Shown here: positions 10,901 through 21,722 of the stretch, in pieces | How positions within the stretch are numbered: position 1 is the stretch's first letter | Layout of the letters: each line of letters starts with the position of its first letter | From: Porphyra umbilicalis | Taxonomy: Eukaryota > Rhodophyta > Bangiophyceae > Bangiales > Bangiaceae | NCBI GenBank assembly: GCA_002049455.2 | Contig: KV918805.1 | Span: forward strand, 248,001 to 312,000 | Direction of reading: 5' to 3' | DNA: 64,000 nt | Program-made: the position numbers and the translations under genes | Notes under the pieces: model-generated | The model's input: the letters and a program-made list of their open reading frames with translations, nothing else | What the model was told of the DNA's origin: nothing | The model's database searches: none

Positions 10901-13003
10901 ATGCCGCCCGCCGTTCTCAACGTCTGGGAGGAAGAGAGTGGAGCGGGGGTGACTGCAATGGAGGGCCACGTCGGGGAGGTGGGGTGTTTGGCGGTGGTTG
11001 GCGGAGACGCGTCCGGCACTCCTCAACTTGTCATCTCTGGGGCAGGCTGCGCCCTGCGTGTCTGGGACACCGAACACTGGTCCTGTGTGGCTGTGTTGGA
11101 GGGCCACACCACGGCCGTGTGCTGCGTGACGATGGTGGGAGCCTGTGGAACCGACACGCCAGCCCGTCTTGTATCCGGTAGTCTGGACGGAACGGTGCGC
11201 GTGTGGGACACTGAGCGCTGGTCGGCGGGGAGCGTGATCGTGCTGGAGGGTCACACGGACAAAGTCACGTGCCTGGCGGTGGTCAACGATGGCCAGTGCG
11301 GGAGTCGGGTGCTTGTTGCTTCGGGGTCGAACGACAAGACTCTACGGGTGTGGGACCTGAATGACAGCAAGTGTGTGGCCGTGTTGGAGGGCCACGCGGG
11401 ACGGGTGACGTCCGTGGTAGTGGTCGGCGGCGACGGGAGCGGCGCGCCCGTGCACGTGGTGTCGGGATCTGTCGACAAGACGTTACGAGTGTGGAGTGAG
11501 GCTGAGCGCTGGTCGTGCATTGCTGTGTTGAAGGCCCACACGGTGCCGGTCGACCACCTAGCTGTGGTGCGCAGCGGGGCATGCAATGAGCCGACTTGGG
11601 TCGTCTCGGCGTCCAAGTGGCCCTGTGACGAGCGCAACGCGTTGTGCGTCTGGGACATCAAGGACTGGTCGTGCGTGGCTCTTTTGGAGGACCACACCCA
11701 CGGTATCACCTGCTTGTCGGTGGTGGACGACGTCGCGTTCCCTTCCCCCCGGCTGGTATCGGGGTCGCGGGACAAGACTGTGCGGGTCTGGGACGTGGCC
11801 GCCAAGTCGTGCGTCTCGGTGCTGGAGGGCCACGTTGAGCAGATTAACGGGCTGGCGGTGGCCAGTAGCCGCAGCTGCGGCAAGCCACTGCTCGTATCGT
11901 CGGCGCACGAAGACAAGGTGCGGGTGTGGAACCTTGCGGGACGGTCAACGCGAGTGGCGTCATCCCCACACGCGACGACTATTGAGGCTCTGACGGCAAT
12001 GGGCGACGGCGGTCATGATGGTGCTGCGGTGCAGTTATTGTCTGTGTCAGTCGACGAAGTCGTGCAGGTAGGGGACACGGACACCTGGTCGCAGGTGGCG
12101 GTCATGCCTTGGAGCTACCAATTGTACCGTCGCATGGCGCTCTTCGATCGCAACGGGTGTGGCGTGCCCACCCACGTGGTGATGCCGATGTTCTGCAGCC
12201 TGATGGTCTCCGATATGGCTGGCAGGTGCGTGGCGGAGTGGTGCGCACACACCACCTCGGTCTCGGACATAGCGTTGGTGAGCGGCGCCGATGGCCGTGC
12301 CGCCGGACGCGTACTCTCGGCATCTTCCGACAAGACGGTTAGGGTGTGGGACGTGGGCAGCGGCGCCTGTCTCGACGTTATCCACTTTTCCGACGGTGTG
12401 AAGCAGCTGGCTGTGCTAGACGCTGGCAAGAGCGGCTCATCGGTGCGCTTTGCGGCCATTGTTGGCCCTGGTTTCGGATATGGCCCGCACGTCCTGCATG
12501 TCAAGTGCCTGGGCCAGGCGTCGACTCGCATCTTGGGCGGCGCCAAAAGACACGCCTATGAATCCGTTGCGGCCGTGGGGGGCGGCGCAAGTGGGTGCGC
12601 CCCGTACCTCGTGTCGATTTTCCATGATGGAACAGTGCAAGTGTGGGACTGGGAGCGCGCCTCTTGCTTGCACGTCTTCGAAGAGTCTGTGAGCTGGTGG
12701 CGGTGCGCGTCCTGGTGGCCCCACCCACCGATAAGGTCGGGGCGGGCCAGTGGGGTGCTCGGCAGCGGCAAAGCGGCGGCGGTCAACTACACGGATGTGG
12801 CCGGCGGGTCGGCCTCAGTGTTTGAAGATATCGCCGTGCTGATCGACAAGAGTGGTGCATGTGCGCTCGTAGACTGTCGACAATTCACGCTGCGGTGGCT
12901 GCCGGGCCCGCCCAGTGCGGCGTCGGTGTGTTGCCTCCCTGACGGGCGGTTGGCATGGGGGCTAAGGGCGGGTGGGGTGTACGGCGGCCAGATCACTTTG
13001 TAA
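7909..13003 (+). CDS. NLR-like STAND protein: helical bundle, NB-ARC, WD40 (frame break near 9.1 kb)
   Basis: Predicted nucleotide-switched oligomerising sensor of the STAND/NLR class. The first frame runs from ATG 7909 to 9168. Its residues ~125-175 resemble the last strands and helix of a PH domain; residues ~217-400 are a helical bundle like MLKL/RPW8/HeLo domains. The second frame (open 9011-13003) holds Walker A GMGGGGKTT at ~9287-9313, Walker B ACLVVLDDVW at ~9533, GLPLAL at ~9807 and an MHD-like LHD at ~10,216. About 12-14 WD40 blades follow (~10,860-12,990), many ending VRVWD and restarting CVAVLEGH. Passing from frame 1 to frame 2 needs one skipped base between ~9091 and 9128, or removal of a possible 37-nt GT-AG intron at 9091-9127. 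Family calls are by eye from motifs. Binding partner and output are unknown. Confidence 0.85.
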
Positions 13004-13013
13004 ACCCACCAGC

Positions 13014-13069
13014 GGCCCTCTGAACAGCAGGGGAGGCAACCCCGCGGTTGCCCTGCTGTTCAGAGGGCC
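13014..13069 (+). promoter_or_regulatory. 19-bp hairpin just after the NLR-like stop codon
   Basis: Perfect 19-bp inverted repeat (GGCCCTCTGAACAGCAGGG at 13014-13032 and its complement at 13051-13069) starting 10 bases after the stop. The 18-nt loop contains a second stem, CAACC 13037-13041 with GGTTG 13046-13050. It would form a strong nested hairpin in the 3' UTR. Roles such as mRNA stability, 3'-end formation or small-RNA precursor are inference only. Confidence 0.8.
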
Positions 13070-13810
13070 CAGGCCACGGGCCCGTGGACAAGAAAAAACA
13101 GAACGTACCCCCACCCGCCGCCGCGGTCACGCACGCGACCAGCGCCCTCCCGCCGCGACGCGTCTGGGGAAGCGTGCCGTCCGTGAAGGCCACATTAACA
13201 TCGCCGTCACGGCGCCCGCGCGGCGCGCGGCCCAACCCCGCCGACAGCGCCGGCATGAGCATAGCGACGGGTACCGGGAAAGCGTCGAAAGATGTATCAT
13301 TTGGATTTTCAAAAACACGGACAGCTATGATCGTGAAGCGCTGCTACCTCAAGCGACAGTTGGAAAACACAAGCAGCACCTCTTCTATTTGTTTCTCCCA
13401 TGAGAGTGGCATATGGAGGCATACCCCGCTCGTAGGATTTTCTTCTTTTATTTCGATGCATTATCTGTTGTATTCTTCCTGAACGCACGCAATCTTGATG
13501 ACTATCAAAGCCTCTGTCAGGGGCCCTGCGTGGCCCCGATCGACAGCCGCCGCGCCCGACTTCACGCCGTCTTCTCGTCCCTGGGCGGCCAGTCGGGCGG
13601 CGTGCGCCGCATCGCGCGTGGTCCAAGCAAAAGAAAGCACATGATCAGAACCGCCAGCTCATGCGCTTTGAGACAACGCCTTTGTTTTTGTACACAGGCG
13701 CCGCGATCGTCATGTTTCAGGCAGTAGACCGCTGGATAGGCGTGGGTCGTTATTCTTGCGTGTTGCAGGAAAATCTCTCTGTGGGCCTGGGTATGCGTGG
13801 TTGTTAATCG
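13070..13810. other. Intergenic, nothing recognised
   Basis: Mixed composition with short frames only. No repeat, RNA gene or conserved motif was seen. Confidence 0.4.
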
Positions 13811-13814
13811 ACAC

Positions 13815-14470
13815 CCCGCGCAGAGGTGCTTATCGCGTGTTCACGCGCAAACGCGTTTTTCTGGTAAAAAGCTCCGTAACAATCTTGCGGACCGGCCTGC
13901 ATGTAGCCGTAAACGGCGATTTCGCCCACAACAATTTGCGCAGCGGAACTGCGTTTCGTCCGGACTGTTATCTTAACACCATCCGAAGCGCCTCGCCGCG
14001 CCGAGAACGGCCATAGCCTTCCCTCAGTGCGGACACCGCTTGCCTGCGCTATACAAAAAGTTGCGATGTCAGCATCTTACGGAGGGGGCCGAGCTACAGA
14101 ACGACCATGTCGCTTACGCCGTAGGCATTGACATTCTTCCCACAGTCAGCAGCCCGTGCAGCTGGCCAACAACAGCCACACATGCGGTGATGCGGTCGAT
14201 ATTGATTGACGATTGGATCATGGAGACCCTTAGTAGTCATGGCGATTGGCTCCGTGTCGCTCTTGACAGCTGGAGATTTTCTTTGTACCAGCTTGTGGGT
14301 CACCCTGTAAAATGTAAGCCACCAACTGTTGGGGCCTCTCCCGCAGTTCTTCCACAGTTCTTCCACAAATCGACGCCCTTGCGGAGGGCCTTACGGAGGG
14401 GGTTTCGGAGCTTTTTACAAGAAAAACACGTTTGCGCCGGAACACACGATAAGCACCACTGCGCCGGGAC
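13815..14470. mobile_element. Candidate non-autonomous DNA transposon (~55-bp TIRs)
   Basis: Two inverted ~55-bp segments face each other about 0.6 kb apart. The left runs from the GCAGAGGTGCTTATCG at about 13819 to about 13878. The right, read on the minus strand, starts GCAGTGGTGCTTATCG near 14464. Both continue through GCGCAAACG and GTAAAAAGCTCCG with scattered mismatches. The interior has no transposase. I could not fix a target-site duplication, so the exact ends and superfamily are open; hAT or Mutator are possible. Confidence 0.6.
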
Positions 14471-15091
14471 AGGTGCTCGCAGCCAGCTTGCGGTTCAGCA
14501 TTTTTGTCCTGGGTGATCCGAGGCTGAAACGGGTGGCGATCTATTCGCGCAGGGGGCTACAGTTCAGATCTGTCTGGTGCTTTTCATTGGCTGCTGAACG
14601 TGGACCGACCACAGGGGCAAGTGTGAAGATATCAAAGAAGGTTGCCCGTCGCGGCCGGTGGAGGACCGGCGGCGGGTGGCGGTTTAAATAAGATCAATCG
14701 AGGTCAGGCGGGAGATGCGCCGAAATAACAATAAGTAAACAATACGATGAAATGGATGCAAAGGGGAATGTGGGCCCATCGTTCCACAGCAAGGCCTCAC
14801 CATTGAGGACTAGTGGATTCCAGGAGCGCGGTCGCTCGCTGTTGATATCATGACCGAATCTGAGCGAATGTTCCCCGGAGCCCCGACGGCAGAGGTGTGA
14901 TGATAATCATTTCTGGACTCGGATAAATTTATTTTAATCAACCCCTGGATTTTACATCGTATAGGGCGATTCTTTTTCATAATCATTGGCCATGATTATA
15001 ATCATTGGGCGCCTTTACAACACAGCAGAAGTACGCATAAGTATGACAGAAGTCCAACCAAGTCGACATCAGACGTGATAAGCCAGCTTAC
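14471..15091. other. Intergenic with an AT-rich patch, no gene seen
   Basis: The part at about 14,890-15,000 is unusually AT-rich for the window and contains short self-complementary ATGATTATAATCATT-type motifs. It is the left target flank of the Harbinger element. Confidence 0.4.
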
Positions 15092-15446
15092 TAAGGGTCG
15101 TTCCGCACCGGGCTCTTTTGCCGGTATCGCGGTATGCGGTATACAGTATCGCTCAGCCAATGGCCACAGCTGGCCACGTTGACAACGTGTGGGCGGCCCG
15201 ATACCGAGCCCGCGATCGAAGATGGGGGGTTGGTGAATCGCGGTACGCATAGAGAATAGGGCTTTGAGCCCCACTGATTTGATGAAATTACTTGAAAGGG
15301 ACTTGAGTGCTTTCTGTTGAGTGAATTCCATTCCGGGATCTCCGGAAGGTGCACACCGGCGGCGCTTCTCGAAAAAGAGAAGCGCTCCGACTGCCACCCG
15401 TAGATCCCTGGCCCCGGCGTGCGCTCACCACGAGCGTCTCCTAAGT

Positions 15447-16724
15447 ATGTCTTCATCTGCCTCCCGCGAGGCAGCCGGCGTGCCAACAACGATGGCGTCC
15501 CAGAACGCGTTGGCGGCTGCCGTTGTTGCGGCCTCGATTAACTCTCTTCCTCCTGCTGGTTCGGCCGCGGCGGACGGGCCGCCGCAGCTCGCGGCTTTTC
15601 AGGATTCTGCGGCGGATGTCCACGCCGCGCTGCTGCGCGTCTACACTCGCGAGCAGCTCAAGGAGATTTGCAAGGCAGCCGATGTTCCTGTTTGCGGGGT
15701 GAAGCTGTCGCTTGCCAAGCGCTTAGTGAGCGACGTGACCGCTCAAAACCTTTGCAACATTATCCCCAACTTGCAGGCTTCCTCCAGCGGATTGTTTTCG
15801 TCGTCACCAGTTTTTCTTTCGAACAACTGTTTGCATGTGCTTCCTACCCGCGCCAGCGTGGCAGGCTGCGCGGGCGGGGCACCCGCGCAGCCTCCGTTTG
15901 ACCTCGACGAGTACGCCAGGATGGTCCTCGTGCTCAGCGAGTCGAGCGTGCAAGACGCCTTGTCGGCACACAAAAATCACCGATCGCGCTCCGAGCTGGA
16001 AGCGCCCCCGCCCGACCCATGGATCTCCCACGTCGGCAAGCTGTTCAACGACAACGACTACGCGCCCGACGCTGTCGCCAACGCGCCGCTGTCGATTTTG
16101 ATGGCCGTTCCGACCGTGTTGCCGCGCGAGCGGCCGCCGGCCTTCCTCAAGGTCAAATGGGCCGACCTCCGCCGCATTTTTTGCGTGGCGTCCAAGTGGT
16201 ACACCAAGTCCGGCAACAACCAGCCGGCCATTGGACAGCAGGTGCGTGAGTTTAAGGACTGTATTCCTGATGATGTGTCACCTCTGCTCCGTCAGGCCAC
16301 AGAGTACGCCTGGTGCGTCTTTCAAATCAACCCCGACCTGCTCGACGAGTGGCCTCGCAACCTGCCGGACGATGCCGCCTTCGAGGGCGGGGGTGGGGGG
16401 GGGTCGGGGAGCGACAGGACGTCGCCGGCGCGGGGCCGCAAGCGTGCTGCCCCGGCGCACGAGCAGGTCCTCGACGGCATTGACAGGCGCCTCGAGGCCA
16501 TTTTGGGCGACAACAAGAACGAGGCACAGCAAAATGCCGACCAGCTGGACACCCTCACCAAGGTGGCGAAGCAGATGGACGGACTGTCGCCCTCTTTGAA
16601 GAGCACCAAGCTTCTGCATCAAATTTGGAAGCAGCAGGCCACAACGCTCCTGAAGACGAGCGGGGCACCGGTAGATGAGACTGACGAAGGCGTGGAAGAG
16701 TACTGCGGGGCTACCGAGACATAG
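15447..16724 (+). CDS. SAP-domain protein of the Harbinger element
   Basis: Predicted 425-residue DNA-associated protein. The frame is open from a GTG at 15321, but ATG 15447 is the first methionine and I take it as the start. Residues ~65-97 (YTREQLKEICKAADV then KLSLAKRLV) match a SAP motif, a helix-extended-helix DNA-binding fold. A basic patch RGRKRAAP near residue 330 could be a nuclear localisation signal. Residues ~339-382 look coiled-coil (heptad-like, rich in Asp/Gln/Leu). A Gly run precedes the basic patch. PIF/Harbinger elements normally encode a Myb/SANT-like partner needed for transposase entry and binding. This SAP protein holds that position here; equivalence in function is inference. 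Confidence 0.82.
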   Translation: MSSSASREAAGVPTTMASQNALAAAVVAASINSLPPAGSAAADGPPQLAAFQDSAADVHAALLRVYTREQLKEICKAADVPVCGVKLSLAKRLVSDVTAQNLCNIIPNLQASSSGLFSSSPVFLSNNCLHVLPTRASVAGCAGGAPAQPPFDLDEYARMVLVLSESSVQDALSAHKNHRSRSELEAPPPDPWISHVGKLFNDNDYAPDAVANAPLSILMAVPTVLPRERPPAFLKVKWADLRRIFCVASKWYTKSGNNQPAIGQQVREFKDCIPDDVSPLLRQATEYAWCVFQINPDLLDEWPRNLPDDAAFEGGGGGGSGSDRTSPARGRKRAAPAHEQVLDGIDRRLEAILGDNKNEAQQNADQLDTLTKVAKQMDGLSPSLKSTKLLHQIWKQQATTLLKTSGAPVDETDEGVEEYCGATET

Positions 16725-16874
16725 CGCCTCGCGCGAGGAGACTTTGTTGTTGCAGTAAACGGCTTGGCGCACGGGAAAATGCCACCGTGAGGACATAAAA
16801 AAACCTCCCACTCACACCCACGAATGCTTGCCCCTACTGTCAAGCACGACAAGAAAGCCGCTGCGAAACCAAGG

Positions 16875-19800
16875 AATGGACAAGGCGGCGCCCCACCATG
16901 CACTTGTCAGGGCACAAGGGCACAACGCACCCGTTTGTCACAAACAAAGCCATTGTTTCTTACATACCTACTAGCAGTATGCCTTCACCGGCTCTCTCGC
17001 CCACGCACTGTCAACGCCCCGACCACGTCTCGCCTAAAACCCGGCCACGCCCCACCGACAACCCACACAAGCGCCATCAGAGCCCCGACCACGCACCACC
17101 TACAACCCACGCACGCGCCGTCCGCGCCCCGACAACGCCCCACCCACAACCCGACCACGTGCCGTCAGCGCCCCGACCACGCGCCACCCGCAACCCGACA
17201 ACGCCCCGCCCGCAGCCCGACCACGCCCCGCCCACATCCCGCCCGCGCCACGCTAAAGACCCCGCCGACGCCTCGTAGACGCCCCGACGACGCCCCACTC
17301 ACGTCCCGCCAGCGCCCCGCCAACGACCCCGCCCACGCCGTGCTCATTTCCGCTCGTTGCCTGGACGTCATTGACCGTATGCATCCGGCTGCGAGCCGCC
17401 CAAACAGACAAACCGAATGTGCAACCTGACTATAGAGAGACACAGCAGCCACAGAGCGAGTAAACAGTGCTTTATTTCCCCTGTTCCTGTACCAGTACGC
17501 AAGACAGAGAGATAGGGGTGGTGGTAGCAACAAGACGAAGCGAGAATTGGTCGGGGAGAGGCGGGTAAGGTTGCAGGCATCACAAAGGAAGGTAGAGTGG
17601 ACAAGAAAAGTCAACTGGGAAATGGGCACGGGTAGGGAGAACGGGAGGAGGCGCGCTCGGACTGGTCAGGTACGCGTTACTGAGCAAGCAGTCGGCCGTT
17701 CGTGCCAAAGTGCGTTCACAGGGCGGCTCACTGACATCAGACCATTCTGTTAGCTCGTGCCTGGTCGGACGACGTGCCCGTCACAGCCGAGCCCCGAGTC
17801 CGTTGCTGAGCATCGCAAACCGTCCGTGGAGGACCACTTACATAACAAAAACGACAGAGTGAAAGAAGGCCGGGGAGCACACTGGATGCGCTCTCTGAGA
17901 CACGACAAGAATCACTGCCGTGCACGCAGACGGTGAAACCGGCCCCCGACGGAGTTGCGACCGTACCTACCCAGGGATGGAAAGGGCGAGTAGCTTCGGC
18001 GATGAATCCGAATCGTGGCACGACGGTAAGGGCCAGAGCCGATGCGCACGTGTGCGGTAGAGGCTGGACAGGCGGCGTGTGCGACGACGACGGAGAAACA
18101 GCAGCGGCCCGTTGGGCGCCTCCAAGTCGGTCGGAGCCGGCTGGTGCGGTGTGCACCGCGGCCTCGGAAAACAGTGGCCCGGCTGGGCGGATTGGGCGGT
18201 GGGTGGGGGCACCGCAGCGAATGTGGCGCGGTCGAAGAAACAGTGGCCTGACTGGTCGGATTGCGGGGGGGGGCTCACGCAGGCATTCTGGGCGGGGTGG
18301 CGGAAACTTGGGTGCTAGAGCAGCCACGGAGGCCGGCGGCAGCGCACGGCACGTGGTGACGATGCGTACCCGCGTGACGATGTGTGGCACAGGGCCATTC
18401 GGCCGAAAGGGGCAATATCCCATTCGCTCTCACGGCGAGCACGTTCAGTTCCAGCCTCCACCACCCGTGAGAATCGATGCCGCGGGGGCAGGAGCGGCGC
18501 GATTGCAGCTGTCAGCCTAGATGTGATCGCGTTCCGTGGGTCTGTCTTCTGGCTGTGTTTGATGCCAAAGGCTGCTTTGTGGCGGTGATCTGGCTGGCTC
18601 CATTGGACAAGCTTTGTTCATCGAATTCCTCAAAACTCTGCATGACATTACCGAATGGCAAACCTGCACGCAGGCATCGGAACGCGATCACATAGAAGCT
18701 GAGAGCTGCAATCGCGCCGCTCCCGCCCCCGCGGCATCGATTCTCACGGGTGGTGGAGGCTGGAACTGAACGTGCTCGCCGTGAGAGCGAATGGGATATT
18801 GCCCCTTTCGGCCGAATGGCCCTGTGCCACACATCGTCACGCGGGTACGCATCGTCACCACGTGCCGTGCGCTGCCGCCGGCCTCCGTGGCTGCTCTAGC
18901 ACCCAAGTTTCCGCCACCCCGCCCAGAATGCCTGCGTGAGCCCCCCCCCGCAATCCGACCAGTCAGGCCACTGTTTCTTCGACCGCGCCACATTCGCTGC
19001 GGTGCCCCCACCCACCGCCCAATCCGCCCAGCCGGGCCACTGTTTTCCGAGGCCGCGGTGCACACCGCACCAGCCGGCTCCGACCGACTTGGAGGCGCCC
19101 AACGGGCCGCTGCTGTTTCTCCGTCGTCGTCGCACACGCCGCCTGTCCAGCCTCTACCGCACACGTGCGCATCGGCTCTGGCCCTTACCGTCGTGCCACG
19201 ATTCGGATTCATCGCCGAAGCTACTCGCCCTCTCCATCCCTGGGTAGGTACGGTCGCAACTCCGTCGGGGGCCGGTTTCACCGTCTGCGTGCACGGCAGT
19301 GATTCTTGTCGTGTCTCAGAGAGCGCATCCAGTGTGCTCCCCGGCCTTCTTTCACTCTGTCGTTTTTGTTATGTAAGTGGTCCTCCACGGACGGTTTGCG
19401 ATGCTCAGCAACGGACTCGGGGCTCGGCTGTGACGGGCACGTCGTCCGACCAGGCACGAGCTAACAGAATGGTCTGATGTCAGTGAGCCGCCCTGTGAAC
19501 GCACTTTGGCACGAACGGCCGACTGCTTGCTCAGTAACGCGTACCTGACCAGTCCGAGCGCGCCTCCTCCCGTTCTCCCTACCCGTGCCCATTTCCCAGT
19601 TGACTTTTCTTGTCCACTCTACCTTCCTTTGTGATGCCTGCAACCTTACCCGCCTCTCCCCGACCAATTCTCGCTTCGTCTTGTTGCTACCACCACCCCT
19701 ATCTCTCTGTCTTGCGTACTGGTACAGGAACAGGGGAAATAAAGCACTGTTTACTCGCTCTGTGGCTGCTGTGTCTCTCTATAGTCAGGTTGCACATTCG

Positions 19801-20339
19801 GTTTGTCTGTTTGGGCGGCTCGCAGCCGGATGCATACGGTCAATGACGTCCAGGCAACGAGCGGAAATGAGCACGGCGTGGGCGGGGTCGTTGGCGGGGC
19901 GCTGGCGGGACGTGAGTGGGGCGTCGTCGGGGCGTCTACGAGGCGTCGGCGGGGTCTTTAGCGTGGCGCGGGCGGGATGTGGGCGGGGCGTGGTCGGGCT
20001 GCGGGCGGGGCGTTGTCGGGTTGCGGGTGGCGCGTGGTCGGGGCGCTGACGGCACGTGGTCGGGTTGTGGGTGGGGCGTTGTCGGGGCGCGGACGGCGCG
20101 TGCGTGGGTTGTAGGTGGTGCGTGGTCGGGGCTCTGATGGCGCTTGTGTGGGTTGTCGGTGGGGCGTGGCCGGGTTTTAGGCGAGACGTGGTCGGGGCGT
20201 TGACAGTGCGTGGGCGAGAGAGCCGGTGAAGGCATACTGCTAGTAGGTATGTAAGAAACAATGGCTTTGTTTGTGACAAACGGGTGCGTTGTGCCCTTGT
20301 GTCCTGACAAGTGCATGGTGGCGCGCCGCTCTGTCCATT
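16875..20339. repeat. 1.66-kb near-perfect inverted repeat inside the Harbinger element
   Basis: Arms at about 16875-18536 and 18678-20339 (each ~1,662 bp) are reverse complements with only scattered single-base differences. A 141-bp unique spacer (18537-18677) separates them. Arm homology begins at AATGGAC on the left and ends at GTCCATT on the right. Beyond that the flanks differ, and I see no direct target duplication. Each arm has degenerate tandem repeats of CGCCCCGACCACG type and mirrored open frames, none with a recognised domain. It could be a nested foldback element or part of this transposon lineage. Transcription through it would give a 1.6-kb double-stranded RNA hairpin. Confidence 0.92.
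17020..17345. repeat. Degenerate tandem repeat within the left IR arm
   Basis: Repeated, imperfect ~19-21-bp units of the form CGCCCCGACCACGCCCCACC. The mirror copy in the right arm lies at about 19,869-20,194. Pro/Arg-rich frames here are by-products of the repeat. Confidence 0.75.
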
Positions 20340-20531
20340 TGTCAGTTGGTCAGTGGTATATCTCTGTCACTGGGCAGTATGAGCTGTGAATAACAGAGTG
20401 GCTGTGGGAAAGGAAGGCAGTTATGTCTGTGACCGCGGCAATAGGCGTGCTTTCAGTTGTCTTTATATACGATGGAGTCTCCAATCCTTAGGCTCAAAAT
20501 GACTTGGTGTGTGGGGTGCTTTTTGCAAAAT

Positions 20532-21722
20532 TTATCTCTCAGGCCGTGACGTCGCACTCGTGCGGCGCACGGGGGGACGAATCCGCCCGGCGCGGCAAAG
20601 GCGAGTGGTCCACTCCACACGCCTGAGACACTCCCTGCGCTCACGTTCATTGAAGTCTCCGTCGCAGGTCGCCTGCTCACCGGTGTCGACCAGGTCTGCT
20701 GGGGTACCGTGACTGGCAGGCACGTTGGTTGCGCTGGCACCGCCGTGGTCGATGATAAAGTTGTGCAACTTCATGAGTGCCCCCACGAGGTTACCGCAAT
20801 CCGCCAAAGGTACACGCAAAGCACGCCACAGCACTCCCCACCGTGCATTCAAAATGCCAAACGACCTCTCAATGGTCTGTCGTACCTGGCTAAGGAAAAA
20901 GTTAAAGGCATTCTTGGACATTGGCAGGCCTTGCCCCGCCCATGGGCACAGCAGGTAGTTTCGCACCGAGTAGGCGTCGTCACCGACGAGGAAGCGGTTG
21001 CCGTAGAGGATCTCATTGAGCTCCAGGCGCCGCGACAGGGTGGTCAACGACCACGCAAAGCTGTCGTGCATCGAGCCGGGAGCCGCCGTGTTGACAAAAA
21101 TGAAGCGACAGGCGCGGTCACAAACCGCCTGGACGTTGAGGCTGAAGAACCCTTTGCGCCCGTAGAAGTCGGCGGGCGCGTCGGTCTCCCGAGCCCACGG
21201 ACCGCGGATGCGGACCGCGAGGCCGTCGACTGCGCCGAGGACAAAGCACGCAAGCGGGTTACGCGGGAGTGCCTCAGAGAAGGACCTCGAAAGACGCTCT
21301 CGACCCTCCTCCGTCTCTAGGTCCGACGTAAAGTCGAGGTGCTCGTGGATGGCCGAGGTGACGCGTTTTACAATGTCGTAAAAAGTTGATACTTGTATCT
21401 TGTGGGAGGCCCTAATATCGAGGTAGGATCCGCCTGCGAAAAAACGTAGAGCCATCGCCACCTGCGTCTCGGGGCATACTGCTCTAGCCGCTCCGCTGCC
21501 GCGCCCGTGTCGGCGCCGTGCTTGAATCGCGTTCCGCTCGAGCCTCCCTCGCAGCACCAATAGTAGCTTCGTGAAGACAGGGTACGACATCCTGTACTTG
21601 CGGTGGAAAAGAGGGCCCAGCGCAGCCACTTCGTCTGCCCAAATGAGGCGCTCATACGCCAAATCGCGCTCGCGAGCCTGCACACGCAGGCCCAGCTTCG
21701 ACCGCGCCAGCACAAGCGCCAA
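20532..21722 (-). CDS. PIF/Harbinger DDE transposase
   Basis: 396 readable codons encoding the DDE nuclease of the PIF/Harbinger (DDE_Tnp_4) family, which cuts and joins transposon ends. Catalytic residues seen: D166 in GAVDGL, D248 in VGDDAYSV, E285 in IERSFGILNARW. The N-terminal ~130 residues are helical and include a helix-turn-helix-like stretch (LDIRASHKIQVSTFYDIV). The full DDE core is uninterrupted. The start is unresolved: the frame opens after a TGA at 21759-21761 with a short Arg-rich stretch but no ATG, and the first in-frame Met is about residue 45. An ATG at 21816-21818 lies upstream of that stop, so a small intron, a frame error at the G run near 21791-21803, or a non-ATG start must be involved. 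Probably once functional, possibly still so. Confidence 0.9.
   Translation of the reverse strand: MALVLARSKLGLRVQARERDLAYERLIWADEVAALGPLFHRKYRMSYPVFTKLLLVLRGRLERNAIQARRRHGRGSGAARAVCPETQVAMALRFFAGGSYLDIRASHKIQVSTFYDIVKRVTSAIHEHLDFTSDLETEEGRERLSRSFSEALPRNPLACFVLGAVDGLAVRIRGPWARETDAPADFYGRKGFFSLNVQAVCDRACRFIFVNTAAPGSMHDSFAWSLTTLSRRLELNEILYGNRFLVGDDAYSVRNYLLCPWAGQGLPMSKNAFNFFLSQVRQTIERSFGILNARWGVLWRALRVPLADCGNLVGALMKLHNFIIDHGGASATNVPASHGTPADLVDTGEQATCDGDFNERERRECLRRVEWTTRLCRAGRIRPPVRRTSATSRPER

Noticed and set aside
17737..19477. Mirrored 228-codon frames in the two IR arms
   Set aside because: They are identical because the arms are identical, lack a recognised domain and overlap tandem-like sequence, so duplication is not evidence of coding.
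16875..20339. Assembly artefact from an unsplit hairpin read
   Set aside because: Arms differ at scattered bases, the spacer is unique, and two different genes flank the arms within intact transposon ends. Spanning reads would still be worth checking.
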